A stretch of DNA of 64,000 bases, from assembly GCA_964642175.1 (NCBI GenBank), contig CAZXOK010000001.1:434001-498000 (forward strand), written 5' to 3'. Source of the stretch: JANQGG01 sp964642175 (GTDB lineage: Bacteria; Bacteroidota; Chlorobiia; Chlorobiales; Chloroherpetonaceae). Within the stretch, counting starts at the first letter, position 1, and each line of letters opens with the position of its first letter. The notes below the pieces were generated by a model that was not told where the DNA came from, ran no database searches, and saw only the letters and a program-made list of their open reading frames with translations. The position numbers and the translations under genes were made by a program. Of this stretch, positions 51,064 to 60,942 are shown one piece after another.

Positions 51064-54003
51064 CTAATATCCGAAAATTTCTTCAAGAGTTAAAAAACTT
51101 TCTTTTCCGTATTTAGATAAAGACTCCATATCCATATCGGCTTTATTTCCCAGAACCAGTATCGTATAGTTACGCCCTTTTACATACTTGTTATGAAACT
51201 CCAAGATGTCTTTAAAATCCAGTTTTTCTAATTCTGTGTATATCGATTTACGGATATCTTCCTCTAAACCAAGCTTTTTGGCGTTTTCGTAGTTAAACAA
51301 AATTCCAGCCTTGGTAATACGCTCGGTTCGAAGTTTCTGGATCAAAGATGTTTTTGCCGAATTAAATAAGCGTTCAGACATAGGTAACTCTTCCAGAAGC
51401 CCAAACATACCATTAATCGCTTCGGGCAGTTTATCGTACTGTGTTCCGATATAGCCTACCACGTAATGTGAGCGGCCCAGTTTTTTTGGTGTTTGATACC
51501 CGGAATACACCGAATAAGCCAGCGCTTTAGCTTCGCGAAGTTCCTGGAAAACAACCGAAGACATACCACGGCCAAAATACTCATTGAACAGGTTTATTTG
51601 TGGTACCAGTGTTTTATTAAACTCACCGCCTTTAGACAAAAGCAAAAGTTCAACTTGTTTCATATCGTAATCCACCACAAAGATTTCCTGCTTCTTCGGG
51701 TTCTGCTCCTTGAAGTCCTCTTTTACTGGAAGAGGTTTGAGAGATTCTGGTACCCGGTGATGCGATTTTAATAAATTGCGTAAATCGTTTTTAGCCAGTG
51801 GACCATAGTAGAGAACCCGGTGGTTATAATCTGTTAAGCTCTTTATTTTCTCAAGGCATTCTTCCGATGTAATTTTATCAAGCTCTTCATCAGAAAGAAT
51901 ATGGGTAAATGGCGAGTTCATACCGAATTTCCCAAAGTTATACATGGCACTCCATAAAATGGTCTCCTTGGAGAGCTTGGCATCTTCCCGGCCTTTTTTA
52001 ATGTCTGAAATCAGGTTCTTAAGGGCTTGGGGATTAGACCGTGGCGAGTCCAGCAGATCTTCCAGTAAGTTCATTGCCGGTTTCATATTTGAAGACAGGC
52101 CTGAAAGACTAACATATACCCGGTCTTCCGAACTCGATACCAAGTAGGAACAACCCAATTTGTAAAATTCCTCTTTGAGCTGCTCGGGTGTGAGCGACTC
52201 AGTACCCAGGTAACTCAGATAACTTAACGCCAGACCAATGGTTTTATCATCCGAAGTGCCCATATCGAGGATATAGAACAGGTTGAACAGTTCATTTTCG
52301 GTATTCTTTTTGTAATAAACCGGAATATCGTTCTGGATTTTGAAACGGTCGATATCTTTTTGATAGTCAAGGAATACCGGTTCGATGGGATCGGCTTTGG
52401 ATTGAAAGATATCTCGTGCAAAGCTTGAAACAGAATCTCTGTTCAGGACCACAGGTGTAATGACAGGTTTTTGGACTTTTTTAACTGTGGTATCAAGTCC
52501 GGTGTGCTTGTAAAGAATTACATAGTTGTCGGTGTAATGCTTGTTGGCAAAGGCAACCAGGTTGGCTTTGCTGATCTTAGAGAGTCTGTCGAGGTGTGAG
52601 GCGTAATGAGCCCAGGGCATATCCCAGACATAAGCCTGCACAAAAGCACTGGCTCGCTGTCGGTTTGATTCATACGTGTTGATCAAATCGAGCTTCATGT
52701 TATTAAGAGTAGCCTCCAGCAGCCAATCGGGAAACCGGCCAGCTTTTAGAGAGTCTAGCTGGCTCAGCAAGAGGTGCTTAACCTCGTCCAGTGTCTGGCC
52801 TTTTTTGGGCTGAGCGCTTAAAACATGAGCTGAAAAATCTTTCATGGGAACCGTAAATGAACTGGCTCCCAACACTTTTTGCTGTTGGTTCAGGTTTAAA
52901 TCTATAAGTCCTACCGAGCCGTTGCTGAGGATTTTATCTATCAGGGTAATGTAATCGGCCTCTTCGGAGTTGGCACCTTCGAACCTGAAACCGATTACCA
53001 TATCTTCGGCATCCGGTCCGTAAATATCGTAGCGCTTGGGTTCACTGAGTGGTTTAGCTGCCGGTGGATCAAATTCAGGGATGGCCTTTGGTGTCATATC
53101 CCCAAAATATTTGTCAATTAATTGAACAGCTTCTTCAGGGTCAAAATCACCCGAAAGGCAAATAGCCATGTTATTTGGCACATAATAGGTTTGGAAGTAA
53201 TCGATTACTTTTGTGAGTGATGGATTTTTCAGGTGCTCAATGGTGCCAATGGTGGTTTGTGTGCCATATGTATGATCTTCGAACAAGCCCTTATACAGGC
53301 TGTGCCATATTTTTCGGTTGTCGTTGTCCAGGCTTCTGTTTTTTTCTTCATACACCACTTCAAGTTCGGTATGGAAAAGCCGCATGATGGCAGTACCGAA
53401 ACGCTCACGCTCTAGTTTCAGCCAGTTTTCAAGCTGGTTGGAAGGAATATCATTTACATATACGGTTTGTTCTACCCAGGTGTAGGCATTGGTGCCTTTA
53501 GCACCGATCGAACTCACCATTTTATCATATTCATTTGGTATCGCATATTTGGAGGCTTCGTAAGAAAGACTGTCAATCGTGCTGTAAATAGCTTTTCTGG
53601 CTGATGTGTCTTTGGTTTGGCGATACTCTTCAAATTTCTCCTCAATTTGTTTTAAAAGCGGGGCTTCTTTTTCGTAATTGATGGTGCCAAAACGAGTTGT
53701 GCCTTTAAAAAGTAAATGCTCGAGGTAGTGTGCCAGGCCGGTGGCATCGCTCGGATCATTCTTACTGCCGGCTTTTACGGCAATATAAGTTTGAATGCGA
53801 GGAGCATTTTTATAGACGGTCATATATATTTTCAGCCCATTATCCAGTGTGTGGATCTTGGCATCAAGCAGGTCATTTGTAGCAGATGTTTCACTCTGGC
53901 GGCTTTCTGAAATAACTGAGCGTGCATGCACCGGGGTTTGTATCAGAGAGCTAAAAAGAACTGTGAAACTAAGAAAGCTGACTAAAAAAAAGCGGTATTT
54001 CAT
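51064..54003 (-). CDS. Exported M16 peptidase, insulinase/pitrilysin type
   Basis: 979 residues with a signal peptide (VSFLSFTVLFSSLIQTPVHA). Zinc motif HYLEHLLFKGTTRFGT near residue 90, third-ligand region VVYEEKNRSLD near 165. Four M16 modules are expected from length; the second half (residues ~500-979) is a non-catalytic partner half with IFQSKADPIEP, NLFYILDMGTSDD. Periplasmic oligopeptide degradation is the likely role. Upstream of the SPFH gene by 47 bases on the same strand; a terminator at 54036-54063 separates it from the membrane-protein gene. Confidence 0.93.
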   Translation of the reverse strand: MKYRFFLVSFLSFTVLFSSLIQTPVHARSVISESRQSETSATNDLLDAKIHTLDNGLKIYMTVYKNAPRIQTYIAVKAGSKNDPSDATGLAHYLEHLLFKGTTRFGTINYEKEAPLLKQIEEKFEEYRQTKDTSARKAIYSTIDSLSYEASKYAIPNEYDKMVSSIGAKGTNAYTWVEQTVYVNDIPSNQLENWLKLERERFGTAIMRLFHTELEVVYEEKNRSLDNDNRKIWHSLYKGLFEDHTYGTQTTIGTIEHLKNPSLTKVIDYFQTYYVPNNMAICLSGDFDPEEAVQLIDKYFGDMTPKAIPEFDPPAAKPLSEPKRYDIYGPDAEDMVIGFRFEGANSEEADYITLIDKILSNGSVGLIDLNLNQQQKVLGASSFTVPMKDFSAHVLSAQPKKGQTLDEVKHLLLSQLDSLKAGRFPDWLLEATLNNMKLDLINTYESNRQRASAFVQAYVWDMPWAHYASHLDRLSKISKANLVAFANKHYTDNYVILYKHTGLDTTVKKVQKPVITPVVLNRDSVSSFARDIFQSKADPIEPVFLDYQKDIDRFKIQNDIPVYYKKNTENELFNLFYILDMGTSDDKTIGLALSYLSYLGTESLTPEQLKEEFYKLGCSYLVSSSEDRVYVSLSGLSSNMKPAMNLLEDLLDSPRSNPQALKNLISDIKKGREDAKLSKETILWSAMYNFGKFGMNSPFTHILSDEELDKITSEECLEKIKSLTDYNHRVLYYGPLAKNDLRNLLKSHHRVPESLKPLPVKEDFKEQNPKKQEIFVVDYDMKQVELLLLSKGGEFNKTLVPQINLFNEYFGRGMSSVVFQELREAKALAYSVYSGYQTPKKLGRSHYVVGYIGTQYDKLPEAINGMFGLLEELPMSERLFNSAKTSLIQKLRTERITKAGILFNYENAKKLGLEEDIRKSIYTELEKLDFKDILEFHNKYVKGRNYTILVLGNKADMDMESLSKYGKESFLTLEEIFGY

Positions 54004-54035
54004 AAATATATTGTTCGGGAAAAATCAGGTGAATT

Positions 54036-54063
54036 AAAGAAAGCCGTATCCGCGGCTTTTTTT
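54036..54063 (-). terminator. Probable terminator between membrane protein and M16 peptidase
   Basis: On the minus strand GCCG...CGGC stem (AAAGCCGCGGATACGGCTTT) followed by TTTCTTTAA. It lies 20 bases after the stop of the 181-residue membrane protein and ahead of the M16 start. Confidence 0.55.
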
Positions 54064-54081
54064 AAATGTTAAGGTTATACA

Positions 54082-54627
54082 TTAAACTTGTTGGGGTTGT
54101 TGCGGTGTAGGTAACTTGCCCATCATTTTTAATCCGATGAACACAAACCCTACCAACACAGAAGCAATAATTCCAGCAATCATATTCAGACCAGAGGCAT
54201 ATACCACATGCATAAATTCGAAAGTAATTGGGAACCCAAGCAATGAGCTGAGCCACATGTAAGTGTAGGCTGTAAGGAAACCGAATCCAAAACTGGTGGC
54301 CAGGCTGCCAGAGAATGAGACAAACAATTTTTCGCGCTTGCCTTCAAATACCTCTTTTTGACGCTGGATTTGTTTTTCACCTGTCGGGTCAATCTGGCGT
54401 TTGATTACCATGGCTACAAGCCCGGTAAGCACCATAACGATGGTAAAAAAACCATAGATTGAAAAAACTTCTGAAAGTTCTGGTTTAAATGGTGCGAAAT
54501 TAAACAAGGAGGCAGAAAGGTACAGATTATATAAAGATGTAAAGAAAAAAACAGAGCCCCACATTAGTGTGACCCATATCCATGTCCAAACCGAAATCGG
54601 ATTCATTTGTTTTTGAGGTTCAAGCAT
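54082..54627 (-). CDS. Small polytopic membrane protein, unknown
   Basis: 181 residues with four hydrophobic segments (VWTWIWVTLMWGSVFFFTSLY, VFSIYGFFTIVMVLTGLVAMVI, ATSFGFGFLTAYTYMWLSSLL, MIAGIIASVLVGFVFIGLKM). An acidic/basic loop (RQKEVFEGKREKLF) sits between helices 2 and 3. No family recognised. Single-gene unit ending with a terminator; start placed at the ATG preceded by a weak ribosome site. Confidence 0.7.
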   Translation of the reverse strand: MLEPQKQMNPISVWTWIWVTLMWGSVFFFTSLYNLYLSASLFNFAPFKPELSEVFSIYGFFTIVMVLTGLVAMVIKRQIDPTGEKQIQRQKEVFEGKREKLFVSFSGSLATSFGFGFLTAYTYMWLSSLLGFPITFEFMHVVYASGLNMIAGIIASVLVGFVFIGLKMMGKLPTPQQPQQV

Positions 54628-54766
54628 AATTTACTTAAAATAAGTGTTTGCATAGTTTCTAAATCTCTGAAAGATAAACCTAAAGTACCACATTTAAAAT
54701 TCCTTCAGATACTGAGTTGAAACGAATTTTTATGTCAATCTCTTAAATAATGTAAGTAATGGTTTA

Positions 54767-54782
54767 AAGATCATCCGATCTT
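54767..54782. promoter_or_regulatory. Inverted repeat upstream of uvrB
   Basis: AAGATC-ATCC-GATCTT, a perfect six-base dyad 41 bases before the uvrB start, extended imperfectly by TTTAA on each side. Since uvrB is commonly SOS-regulated, it could be a repressor operator, but it does not match the E. coli or Bacillus LexA consensus. Confidence 0.3.
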
Positions 54783-54822
54783 CTTTAAGCTAATCAGCAA
54801 ATCAAGCATTACCACCGACCAT

Positions 54823-56889
54823 ATGGGAATTAAATCATTACCCGAAAAATTTGAGTTGCAAAGCAGCTATGCCCCAACAGGCGATCAACCCAAAGCCATT
54901 GAAGAACTTTCGGAGGGAATTAAACGCGGCGATCCATTCCAAACATTGCTTGGTGTAACAGGCTCGGGAAAAACATATACCATCTCCAATGTCATCGCCC
55001 AGCAGAACAAACCTACGTTGGTGATCAGTCATAATAAAACACTGGCAGCCCAGCTTTATGGTGAGCTAAAACAGTTTTTTCCGAGCAACGCGGTGGAGTA
55101 TTTCATTAGCTACTACGATTTTTATCAACCCGAAGCCTACATTCCCTCATCCGATAAATATATTGCCAAGGATTTCAGGATCAATGATGAAATTGATCGT
55201 TTGCGCCTGCGAGCAACAAGCGCATTGCTCAGCGGCAGAAAAGATGTGGTGATTGTAAGCTCGGTGAGTTGTATCTATGGTTTAGGCGCACCAAGCGACT
55301 GGCTTACCCAGGTTATTTATCTGAATGTTGGTGCCGAAAAGAACCGAAAGGCTCTGCTCAGGGAATTGATCGCCATTCACTACATGCGAAACGATGTGGA
55401 GTTAAGCCGCGGAAGGTTTCGTGTGCGTGGCGATATTATTGATATTATTCCGGCCTATGAGGATTATGGCATTCGGGTAGAGTTTTTTGGCGACGAAATT
55501 GAGTCTTTACAAGCTTTCGATATTAAAAGCGGAGAAGTATTCGAACAACTTCAGGATTTTACCATTTACCCGGCCAAGCAGTTTGTGACCTCCGAAGAAA
55601 ATTTGCAGGAAGCTATGTTGCGCATAGAAAAAGAGCTGGCCTGGCGGCTGAATATTCTACGCAAGGAAGATAAATTCGTTGAAGCCCAGCGCCTGGAAGA
55701 ACGCACCCGTTACGATATTGAAATGATGAAAGAACTGGGGTACTGCTCGGGAATTGAAAATTACTCCCGGCACCTTACCCAGCGTAAAGAGGGCGATCGC
55801 CCGTTTTGTTTACTGGACTATTTCCCTGATGATTACCTGGTGGTGATTGATGAGTCGCATGTTACCCTGCCTCAGATCAGGGCCATGTATTCCGGGGATC
55901 GCTCCCGAAAAATGATTCTTGTTGAGCATGGGTTTCGCTTGCCTTCGGCTTTGGATAACCGCCCATTAAAGTACGAGGAGTTCGAAGCTCAAGCCCCTCA
56001 GACCGTCTATGTTTCGGCCACACCAGGTGATTATGAACTGCAGCAATGCGGTGGGGTTATCGTTGAGCAAATCATTCGTCCGACAGGCTTATTGGATCCC
56101 GAAATTGAAGTACGCCCTGTTAAGAACCAGATTGATGATCTGCTTGCTGAAATTCGCAAGCGTGTCAAGCTCAATGAAAAAGTGCTGACCATGACCCTTA
56201 CCAAACGCATGTCGGAAGATCTCCAGGATTACTTTGAAAAACTCGGTGTAAAAAGCCAGTACCTGCATTCTGAGATCAAAAGCCTGGAGCGCGTTCAGAT
56301 TTTACGCGATCTGCGCATCGGCGAATTTGATGTATTGGTCGGTGTAAATTTACTGCGCGAAGGCCTGGACTTGCCCGAGGTATCCCTTGTGGCCATACTG
56401 GATGCCGATAAAGAAGGATTTTTAAGGGATAAAAAATCACTGTTCCAGATTTCTGGGCGTGCAGCCAGGAATGTGAATGGCAGAGTTATTTTCTATGCCG
56501 ATAAAATAACCGCATCCATGCGTGCGGTGATAGACGAAACCAACAGGCGACGAAAGATTCAAAAAGAATACAATGAAAAACATGGAATTGTGCCAAAGAC
56601 TGTCATCAAGTCCATCGAAGAAGTGATGACATCGACCAGCGTGGCAGACTCCAGCAGAAAACTCCATCGCAACAAGCTTCATGTCGAAACCGGCATCGAT
56701 ACACTCATGGAAGATGTGATTGAGAAAATGACCGATGAAGAAAAACAAAGTATGATTGAACAAATGACATCGGAAATGGTGGACGCTGCAGAGAATATGG
56801 AATATGAAAAAGCCGCTTACCTGCGTGATGAAATACGTCGGCTTCAGGAGGCATTAGAGGAGAATAACAAGTCGAAACAGAACTCTTAA
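54823..56889 (+). CDS. uvrB: Excinuclease ABC subunit B
   Basis: 688 residues, damage-recognition helicase of nucleotide excision repair. ATP-binding motif LLGVTGSGKTYTISNV near 43, the beta-hairpin region YYDFYQPEAYIPSSD near 95, DESHVTLPQI as Walker B, SATPGDYEL, and the UvrC-binding UVR motif at the C-terminus (MEYEKAAYLRDEIRRLQ near 655). All core helicase motifs are intact. Single gene with terminator. Confidence 0.98.
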   Translation: MGIKSLPEKFELQSSYAPTGDQPKAIEELSEGIKRGDPFQTLLGVTGSGKTYTISNVIAQQNKPTLVISHNKTLAAQLYGELKQFFPSNAVEYFISYYDFYQPEAYIPSSDKYIAKDFRINDEIDRLRLRATSALLSGRKDVVIVSSVSCIYGLGAPSDWLTQVIYLNVGAEKNRKALLRELIAIHYMRNDVELSRGRFRVRGDIIDIIPAYEDYGIRVEFFGDEIESLQAFDIKSGEVFEQLQDFTIYPAKQFVTSEENLQEAMLRIEKELAWRLNILRKEDKFVEAQRLEERTRYDIEMMKELGYCSGIENYSRHLTQRKEGDRPFCLLDYFPDDYLVVIDESHVTLPQIRAMYSGDRSRKMILVEHGFRLPSALDNRPLKYEEFEAQAPQTVYVSATPGDYELQQCGGVIVEQIIRPTGLLDPEIEVRPVKNQIDDLLAEIRKRVKLNEKVLTMTLTKRMSEDLQDYFEKLGVKSQYLHSEIKSLERVQILRDLRIGEFDVLVGVNLLREGLDLPEVSLVAILDADKEGFLRDKKSLFQISGRAARNVNGRVIFYADKITASMRAVIDETNRRRKIQKEYNEKHGIVPKTVIKSIEEVMTSTSVADSSRKLHRNKLHVETGIDTLMEDVIEKMTDEEKQSMIEQMTSEMVDAAENMEYEKAAYLRDEIRRLQEALEENNKSKQNS

Positions 56890-56898
56890 AGATAAAGA

Positions 56899-56932
56899 AT
56901 AAAAGGGGCGGCCAATGGCTGCCCCTTTTTAA
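56899..56932. terminator. Bidirectional terminator between uvrB and dps
   Basis: AAAAGGGGC (56901-56909) pairs with GCCCCTTTTT (56921-56930), with inner GGCC/GGCT partial pairing. A and T runs on both sides make it serve the convergent genes on either strand. Confidence 0.88.
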
Positions 56933-56939
56933 TAGGTCT

Positions 56940-57374
56940 TTACTTGATCATAACAGACAGGAACCAGAGGTTTTTGTCGTAGCCTGCGACATGATCTTCA
57001 AACATGCTCACGGCTCCAAAATCACCCTCTTGATCTGCTGCTTCACGGATATCCATGGCAAGCGATCTCATGTGTTTAATATCAGCGATCAGAATATCTA
57101 AAACTTCTTTGGTTGTGAAGTTTTTCGGGGCAACTTCAGAAATGCTGGCCAGCTGCATATACTCTTTTATGGTTGAAACGGGTGTTTCGCCAGACATTTT
57201 TATTTTTTCGGCAACATCATCGTACTTTTGAAATGCATCATCATATAATTGCTCGGTAAAATTATGTACGGACATAAATTGCAGGCCAACTACATTCCAG
57301 TGAAGGTTATGCAATTTGACATTCAAAACGGCCAGGTTAGCCACGTACTTGTTCATCATTTCAGTTTTACTCAT
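56940..57374 (-). CDS. Dps-family ferritin-like DNA-protection protein
   Basis: 144 residues. The Dps ferroxidase signature is visible: LHNLHWNVVGLQFMSVHNF, then YDDAFQKYDDVAEKI with the Asp/Glu ligands. The N-terminus is short without the Lys-rich DNA-binding tail of E. coli Dps, so this is probably an iron-storing Dps rather than a DNA compactor. Leader of 246 bases precedes it and is AT-rich; no operator identified. Confidence 0.92.
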   Translation of the reverse strand: MSKTEMMNKYVANLAVLNVKLHNLHWNVVGLQFMSVHNFTEQLYDDAFQKYDDVAEKIKMSGETPVSTIKEYMQLASISEVAPKNFTTKEVLDILIADIKHMRSLAMDIREAADQEGDFGAVSMFEDHVAGYDKNLWFLSVMIK

Positions 57375-57620
57375 GATATAATCAGATTTAATATTTAAGG
57401 TGTTTTTAGAGAATCAATAAATAAAAAAAGCACTTTAGGCTTTGATGCTGCTAATTTCGTGAAAATAATCTCAACTTGCTAACATGAAGCCAAATTTTTT
57501 AATATCATAAAGTAATTGCGCTATTATATGATAAGGTTCAGTAAGACCGTGTATGGCTCTTGGAAAAATCAAAAAAAAAAGTGATATAAGGGCAATTTTA
57601 ATAACAAAAACCAACATGTT

Positions 57621-58391
57621 ATGATGTTCAGAACCCTTCTGATTTCCTTCGTTTTGGCTTGCTCAACAGTCATGCCCGTTTTAGCCCAGGGTACATCGGG
57701 AACAACGGCTGCCGAAGAACCGCGCTATTTGTTTAATCTGCCAACGGCCGGTGTGTTGAACCGTGGGGCATATGCAGTAGAAGGCTGGTTTTATTCGGGT
57801 GGCGGAAGTTTTGCCTCTTTAAGTGTTGGATTATCTGAACGGATCACATTTGGTGTGGCTTACGGTGGAGGCAATATTATTGGAAACGGAAGTCCCGATT
57901 GGAATGAGTTGCCAGGAGTTATGTTGCGCTACCGAATTGTTCAGGAAACTTTATCGACACCTGCTATAACCATAGGATTTGAATCACAGGGGCGTGAGAA
58001 TTACTTCGAAGGTCCGGGGCGCTTTCAGCGTAAATCACCAGGTTTTTTTGCGGCCGTAACTAAAAATTATGAATTCCTGGGTTTTATTGCGTTGCATGGC
58101 GGGATCAATTATAGCATGGAAACCGATGATGACAAAGATCCGAATTTTTATATAGGTGTAGAAAAGACAATCGGGGCTGAAGTTTCCATTTACTCGCAGT
58201 ACGATTTTGCAGTTAACGATAACAACCAATCGGCTCTTGGCGATGGTCACGGTTACCTGGACCTTGGAGTTCGCTGGTCGCTCGGTAAAGGTATGACCGT
58301 AGAAATGAATCTCACCAACCTGACCGATAATATTAAGTTTTTAAATTCCGCCAGCCGTAGTGTCCGATTGGAATTTATTAACCGGTTTTAA
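57621..58391 (+). CDS. Outer-membrane beta-barrel-like protein, unknown
   Basis: 256 residues with a signal peptide (MPVLA-QG). The mature region alternates aromatic and small residues in short strands (GAYAVEGWFYSGG, ITFGVAYGGGNIIG, VMLRYRIVQET, DLGVRWSLGKGMTVEMNL) and ends with the outer-membrane-type terminal Phe (VRLEFINRF). About 10-12 strands are suggested, similar to the YjbH-like C-terminal barrels of this group; exact family uncertain. First of four envelope genes on this strand. Confidence 0.7.
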   Translation: MMFRTLLISFVLACSTVMPVLAQGTSGTTAAEEPRYLFNLPTAGVLNRGAYAVEGWFYSGGGSFASLSVGLSERITFGVAYGGGNIIGNGSPDWNELPGVMLRYRIVQETLSTPAITIGFESQGRENYFEGPGRFQRKSPGFFAAVTKNYEFLGFIALHGGINYSMETDDDKDPNFYIGVEKTIGAEVSIYSQYDFAVNDNNQSALGDGHGYLDLGVRWSLGKGMTVEMNLTNLTDNIKFLNSASRSVRLEFINRF

Positions 58392-58495
58392 CAGGTTCTT
58401 TCTTGATGATTTGTGGATCAATTTTTGCACCATTGAAACAAGTTTGAACCTCTTAGAGTTAAGACTTAGGGTTGAAGACACTTAAACATCATGTA

Positions 58496-59278
58496 ATGTT
58501 TCAGGCCAGGTTTTACATATTTTCGCTGTTGGTAGCTATGCTACTTTCGGGGTGCTATACAAAATTCTCTTCATCCAGACCTTCCGAAGCCTTTTTAGGC
58601 AACGAAACCTATTCCTACATACCAGATTATCCCGGGGTTGATTCAACATGGCGAGATCAATCGCCTTTTGGATCTGTGACCATTCACAATTATTACGGTG
58701 GATACGGATGGCACTCAAGGCCTTATTACAGCTTAAGCCAATGGCATTATGGCTGGTATGATCCGTTTTACGATCCACTTTGGCCTCGTTATACCACCTA
58801 TATTGGCAGTTGGCGATCCGGGTTTTATTACGCAGGCTTTCCATACTATTACCCCTGGCATTGGCATGGTAATAACTGGTACTACTCGCCAGCGGCAACC
58901 TCAATAAAAGAACCACAGAATTTCAGATCTTGGGGGCGCATGCGCTCGGGTGTTGTTCCTGCAACCAGAAACGCATCTGGTAATGTTTCAACCCGAACCC
59001 GCGGATCTTCAGGTGAGCAAATCAATAATCAAAGCGGCTCGAGCCGCGTTAGCCAGGGAAAAAAGAGCGACCAGAAAAATCAAAGTTCAAAATCAACAAG
59101 GCGTGCGCGTATTTCAACACGACAATATCAGCCTAAACAGCAGTCTCAATCATCTGAACCGGTTGTGGTACCAAGATCTAAAACTCCAAGCAGGCGAACA
59201 TTCAGCCAACCCTCAGAATCTGAGTCAAGGTCTGGTGAAAGTCAAAATAGATCAAGGCCAAGCACACGATCACGATAA
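58496..59278 (+). CDS. Tyr/Trp-rich lipoprotein
   Basis: 260 residues from the ATG at 58496 (a TTG at 58472 is possible). A lipobox LLSGCY ends the signal (VAMLLSGC). The first half of the mature part is extremely rich in Tyr, Trp, Gly and Pro (SQWHYGWYDPFYDPLWPRY, YYPWHWHGNNWYY), the second half is Arg/Ser/Gln-rich and low-complexity (SRVSQGKKSDQKNQSSKST, SRPSTRSR). Unordered, probably surface-exposed. I do not recognise the family. Spaced 105 bases after the barrel gene and overlapped by a short distance by the downstream frame. Confidence 0.72.
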   Translation: MFQARFYIFSLLVAMLLSGCYTKFSSSRPSEAFLGNETYSYIPDYPGVDSTWRDQSPFGSVTIHNYYGGYGWHSRPYYSLSQWHYGWYDPFYDPLWPRYTTYIGSWRSGFYYAGFPYYYPWHWHGNNWYYSPAATSIKEPQNFRSWGRMRSGVVPATRNASGNVSTRTRGSSGEQINNQSGSSRVSQGKKSDQKNQSSKSTRRARISTRQYQPKQQSQSSEPVVVPRSKTPSRRTFSQPSESESRSGESQNRSRPSTRSR

Positions 59279-59288
59279 AGACCTAAAT

Positions 59289-60821
59289 ATGAAAGTTATA
59301 AGTATTTCTAAATCCTTCATCTATCGCCTCACGTCTAATCCGGCTCAATTAGCAGTGATGCTCTGTTTGCTGTTGATTTTACCATCCAACCGGGCATTTG
59401 GGCAAAGTGAAGTAGATGCCCTGCGGTTTGCCGGGAAAGAAGCGGCCATTGGTGCCAGGGCTTTAGGTATGGGATCTTCTTATATGGCTGTTTCAGATGA
59501 TTTTTCAGCGCTTTATACCAATCCGGCAGGATTGGGGTTCATGCAAAAAGGCGAGCTGCAGCTTGGATTCGGTTCATTTTCAAACTTTAATAAGGCCAAT
59601 TACTTGAAAATGTCTGCAGAGAGCGATCCCTCAACCACAGCCATGGATCTTTTAGGCATGGCCTTACCATTTCCAACCGTTCAGGGCAGTTTTGTGATGG
59701 CATTTGGTTATGCCAGGAGTACTGAGTTTCTCTCAGGCCAATTGGTTCGGGCGTTTAATCCAACCCAAAGCATTAATACCTATTTCACCGATGCCTTTAA
59801 TCCGGAATTTGATCAGGACGATCCATCCAGGATTTTGTTGCTGGACCCGGGTGCGCTGGCATTTGATACCTATTTACAGGATATTTCGGGGGATGGCACT
59901 AAGTATATAAATCCTCAGGTATCCAACGGCCAGGCGTTTCAATCCAGCAGTTTAAGCGAAACAGGTGGAATTAACATGTATAGTATAGGTGCTTCGGTTG
60001 AGCTGGCTGAAGATGTGTTTGTGGGTGGGGCATTAAATATTTACTCGGGTGAGTACCAGTATCTGAGAACTTACCAGGAAAATGACACAAAGAATGTCTA
60101 TGACACTTTTCAGAGTTTGGAACTTGAAGATCAGATCACTTCAGACATTTCCGGATACAATTTAAAGTTAGGATTGTTGTACCGGATTGATGAAGCGTTC
60201 CGGTTTGGTCTGACTATTGAAACCCCCATCGTGTATGAGATTGAAGATCGTTACAATACCACACTCAGTACCACATACGATCAACCGCCGGCAGGCGCCA
60301 CAGAAACAGCATTTTCTTCCGGACTCGATGGTGTTTATAGCTATAGCCTGGATACACCTTACCGATTTGGTGCAGGTCTGAGTTACACGCAGCCTTGGAT
60401 TACCCTGAATACACAGGCGGAATGGCAGGACTGGTCGCAGATGAGCTTCACCGACGATGACGGCTTCCTTGATCCCTTAAACCGCGTGATAGAGTCTGAA
60501 TTGCAGGCGGCCTTTGCCCTGAGTGCCGGTATGGAACTTCAAGTGCCTGGAAGCGGGGTATATGTGAGAACAGGCTACCGCTACGAGCAATCGCCCTATA
60601 AATATACCCTGGCTGATCCGACAAAAACAACAGGCTTTGATGATGCTAAAAAAACCTGGTCGCTGGGATTGGGAATATTGTTAAAGTCCAGTCTTTCTCT
60701 TGATTTTGCCCTTCAAAATACCTCCTACCGGTTTGAAAACCGTCTTTACAGCAACTCACCCATTGTTGAAGACAACCTGTCTCAAACCCGGGTGCAGTTT
60801 ACCACGCGTTTTTGGTTTTAA
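59289..60821 (+). CDS. OmpP1/FadL/TodX-family outer-membrane barrel protein
   Basis: 510 residues from ATG 59289; the long upstream extension of the frame lies inside the lipoprotein gene and is not used. The signal peptide ends AFG-QSEVDALRF. The mature N-terminus GARALGMGSSYMAVSDDFSALYTNPAGLGFMQKGELQLGF (split: ARALGMGSSYMAVSDDFSAL, YTNPAGLGFMQKGEL) is the signature of FadL-like hydrophobic channel proteins and of the PorV/PorQ relatives used with type IX secretion. The C-terminus ends with a Phe (TRFWF). A role in hydrophobic compound uptake or secretion cannot be decided. Confidence 0.82.
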   Translation: MKVISISKSFIYRLTSNPAQLAVMLCLLLILPSNRAFGQSEVDALRFAGKEAAIGARALGMGSSYMAVSDDFSALYTNPAGLGFMQKGELQLGFGSFSNFNKANYLKMSAESDPSTTAMDLLGMALPFPTVQGSFVMAFGYARSTEFLSGQLVRAFNPTQSINTYFTDAFNPEFDQDDPSRILLLDPGALAFDTYLQDISGDGTKYINPQVSNGQAFQSSSLSETGGINMYSIGASVELAEDVFVGGALNIYSGEYQYLRTYQENDTKNVYDTFQSLELEDQITSDISGYNLKLGLLYRIDEAFRFGLTIETPIVYEIEDRYNTTLSTTYDQPPAGATETAFSSGLDGVYSYSLDTPYRFGAGLSYTQPWITLNTQAEWQDWSQMSFTDDDGFLDPLNRVIESELQAAFALSAGMELQVPGSGVYVRTGYRYEQSPYKYTLADPTKTTGFDDAKKTWSLGLGILLKSSLSLDFALQNTSYRFENRLYSNSPIVEDNLSQTRVQFTTRFWF

Positions 60822-60942
60822 AGTCAGAGCACAAAGATCCTTTATTTCTTAAAAAAAGTTTGGATAATTTTATTAGTTATTTTATTTAGAAACAGTCTTA
60901 ATAAAATAAATTATTCTAATTTTTAAAAAGGAGAATCTGGTC

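Noticed and set aside
58950..59288. N-terminal extension of the FadL-like barrel protein
   Set aside because: The extension lies within the lipoprotein gene in another frame, is basic and low-complexity, and ends just where a proper signal peptide with its own ATG begins.
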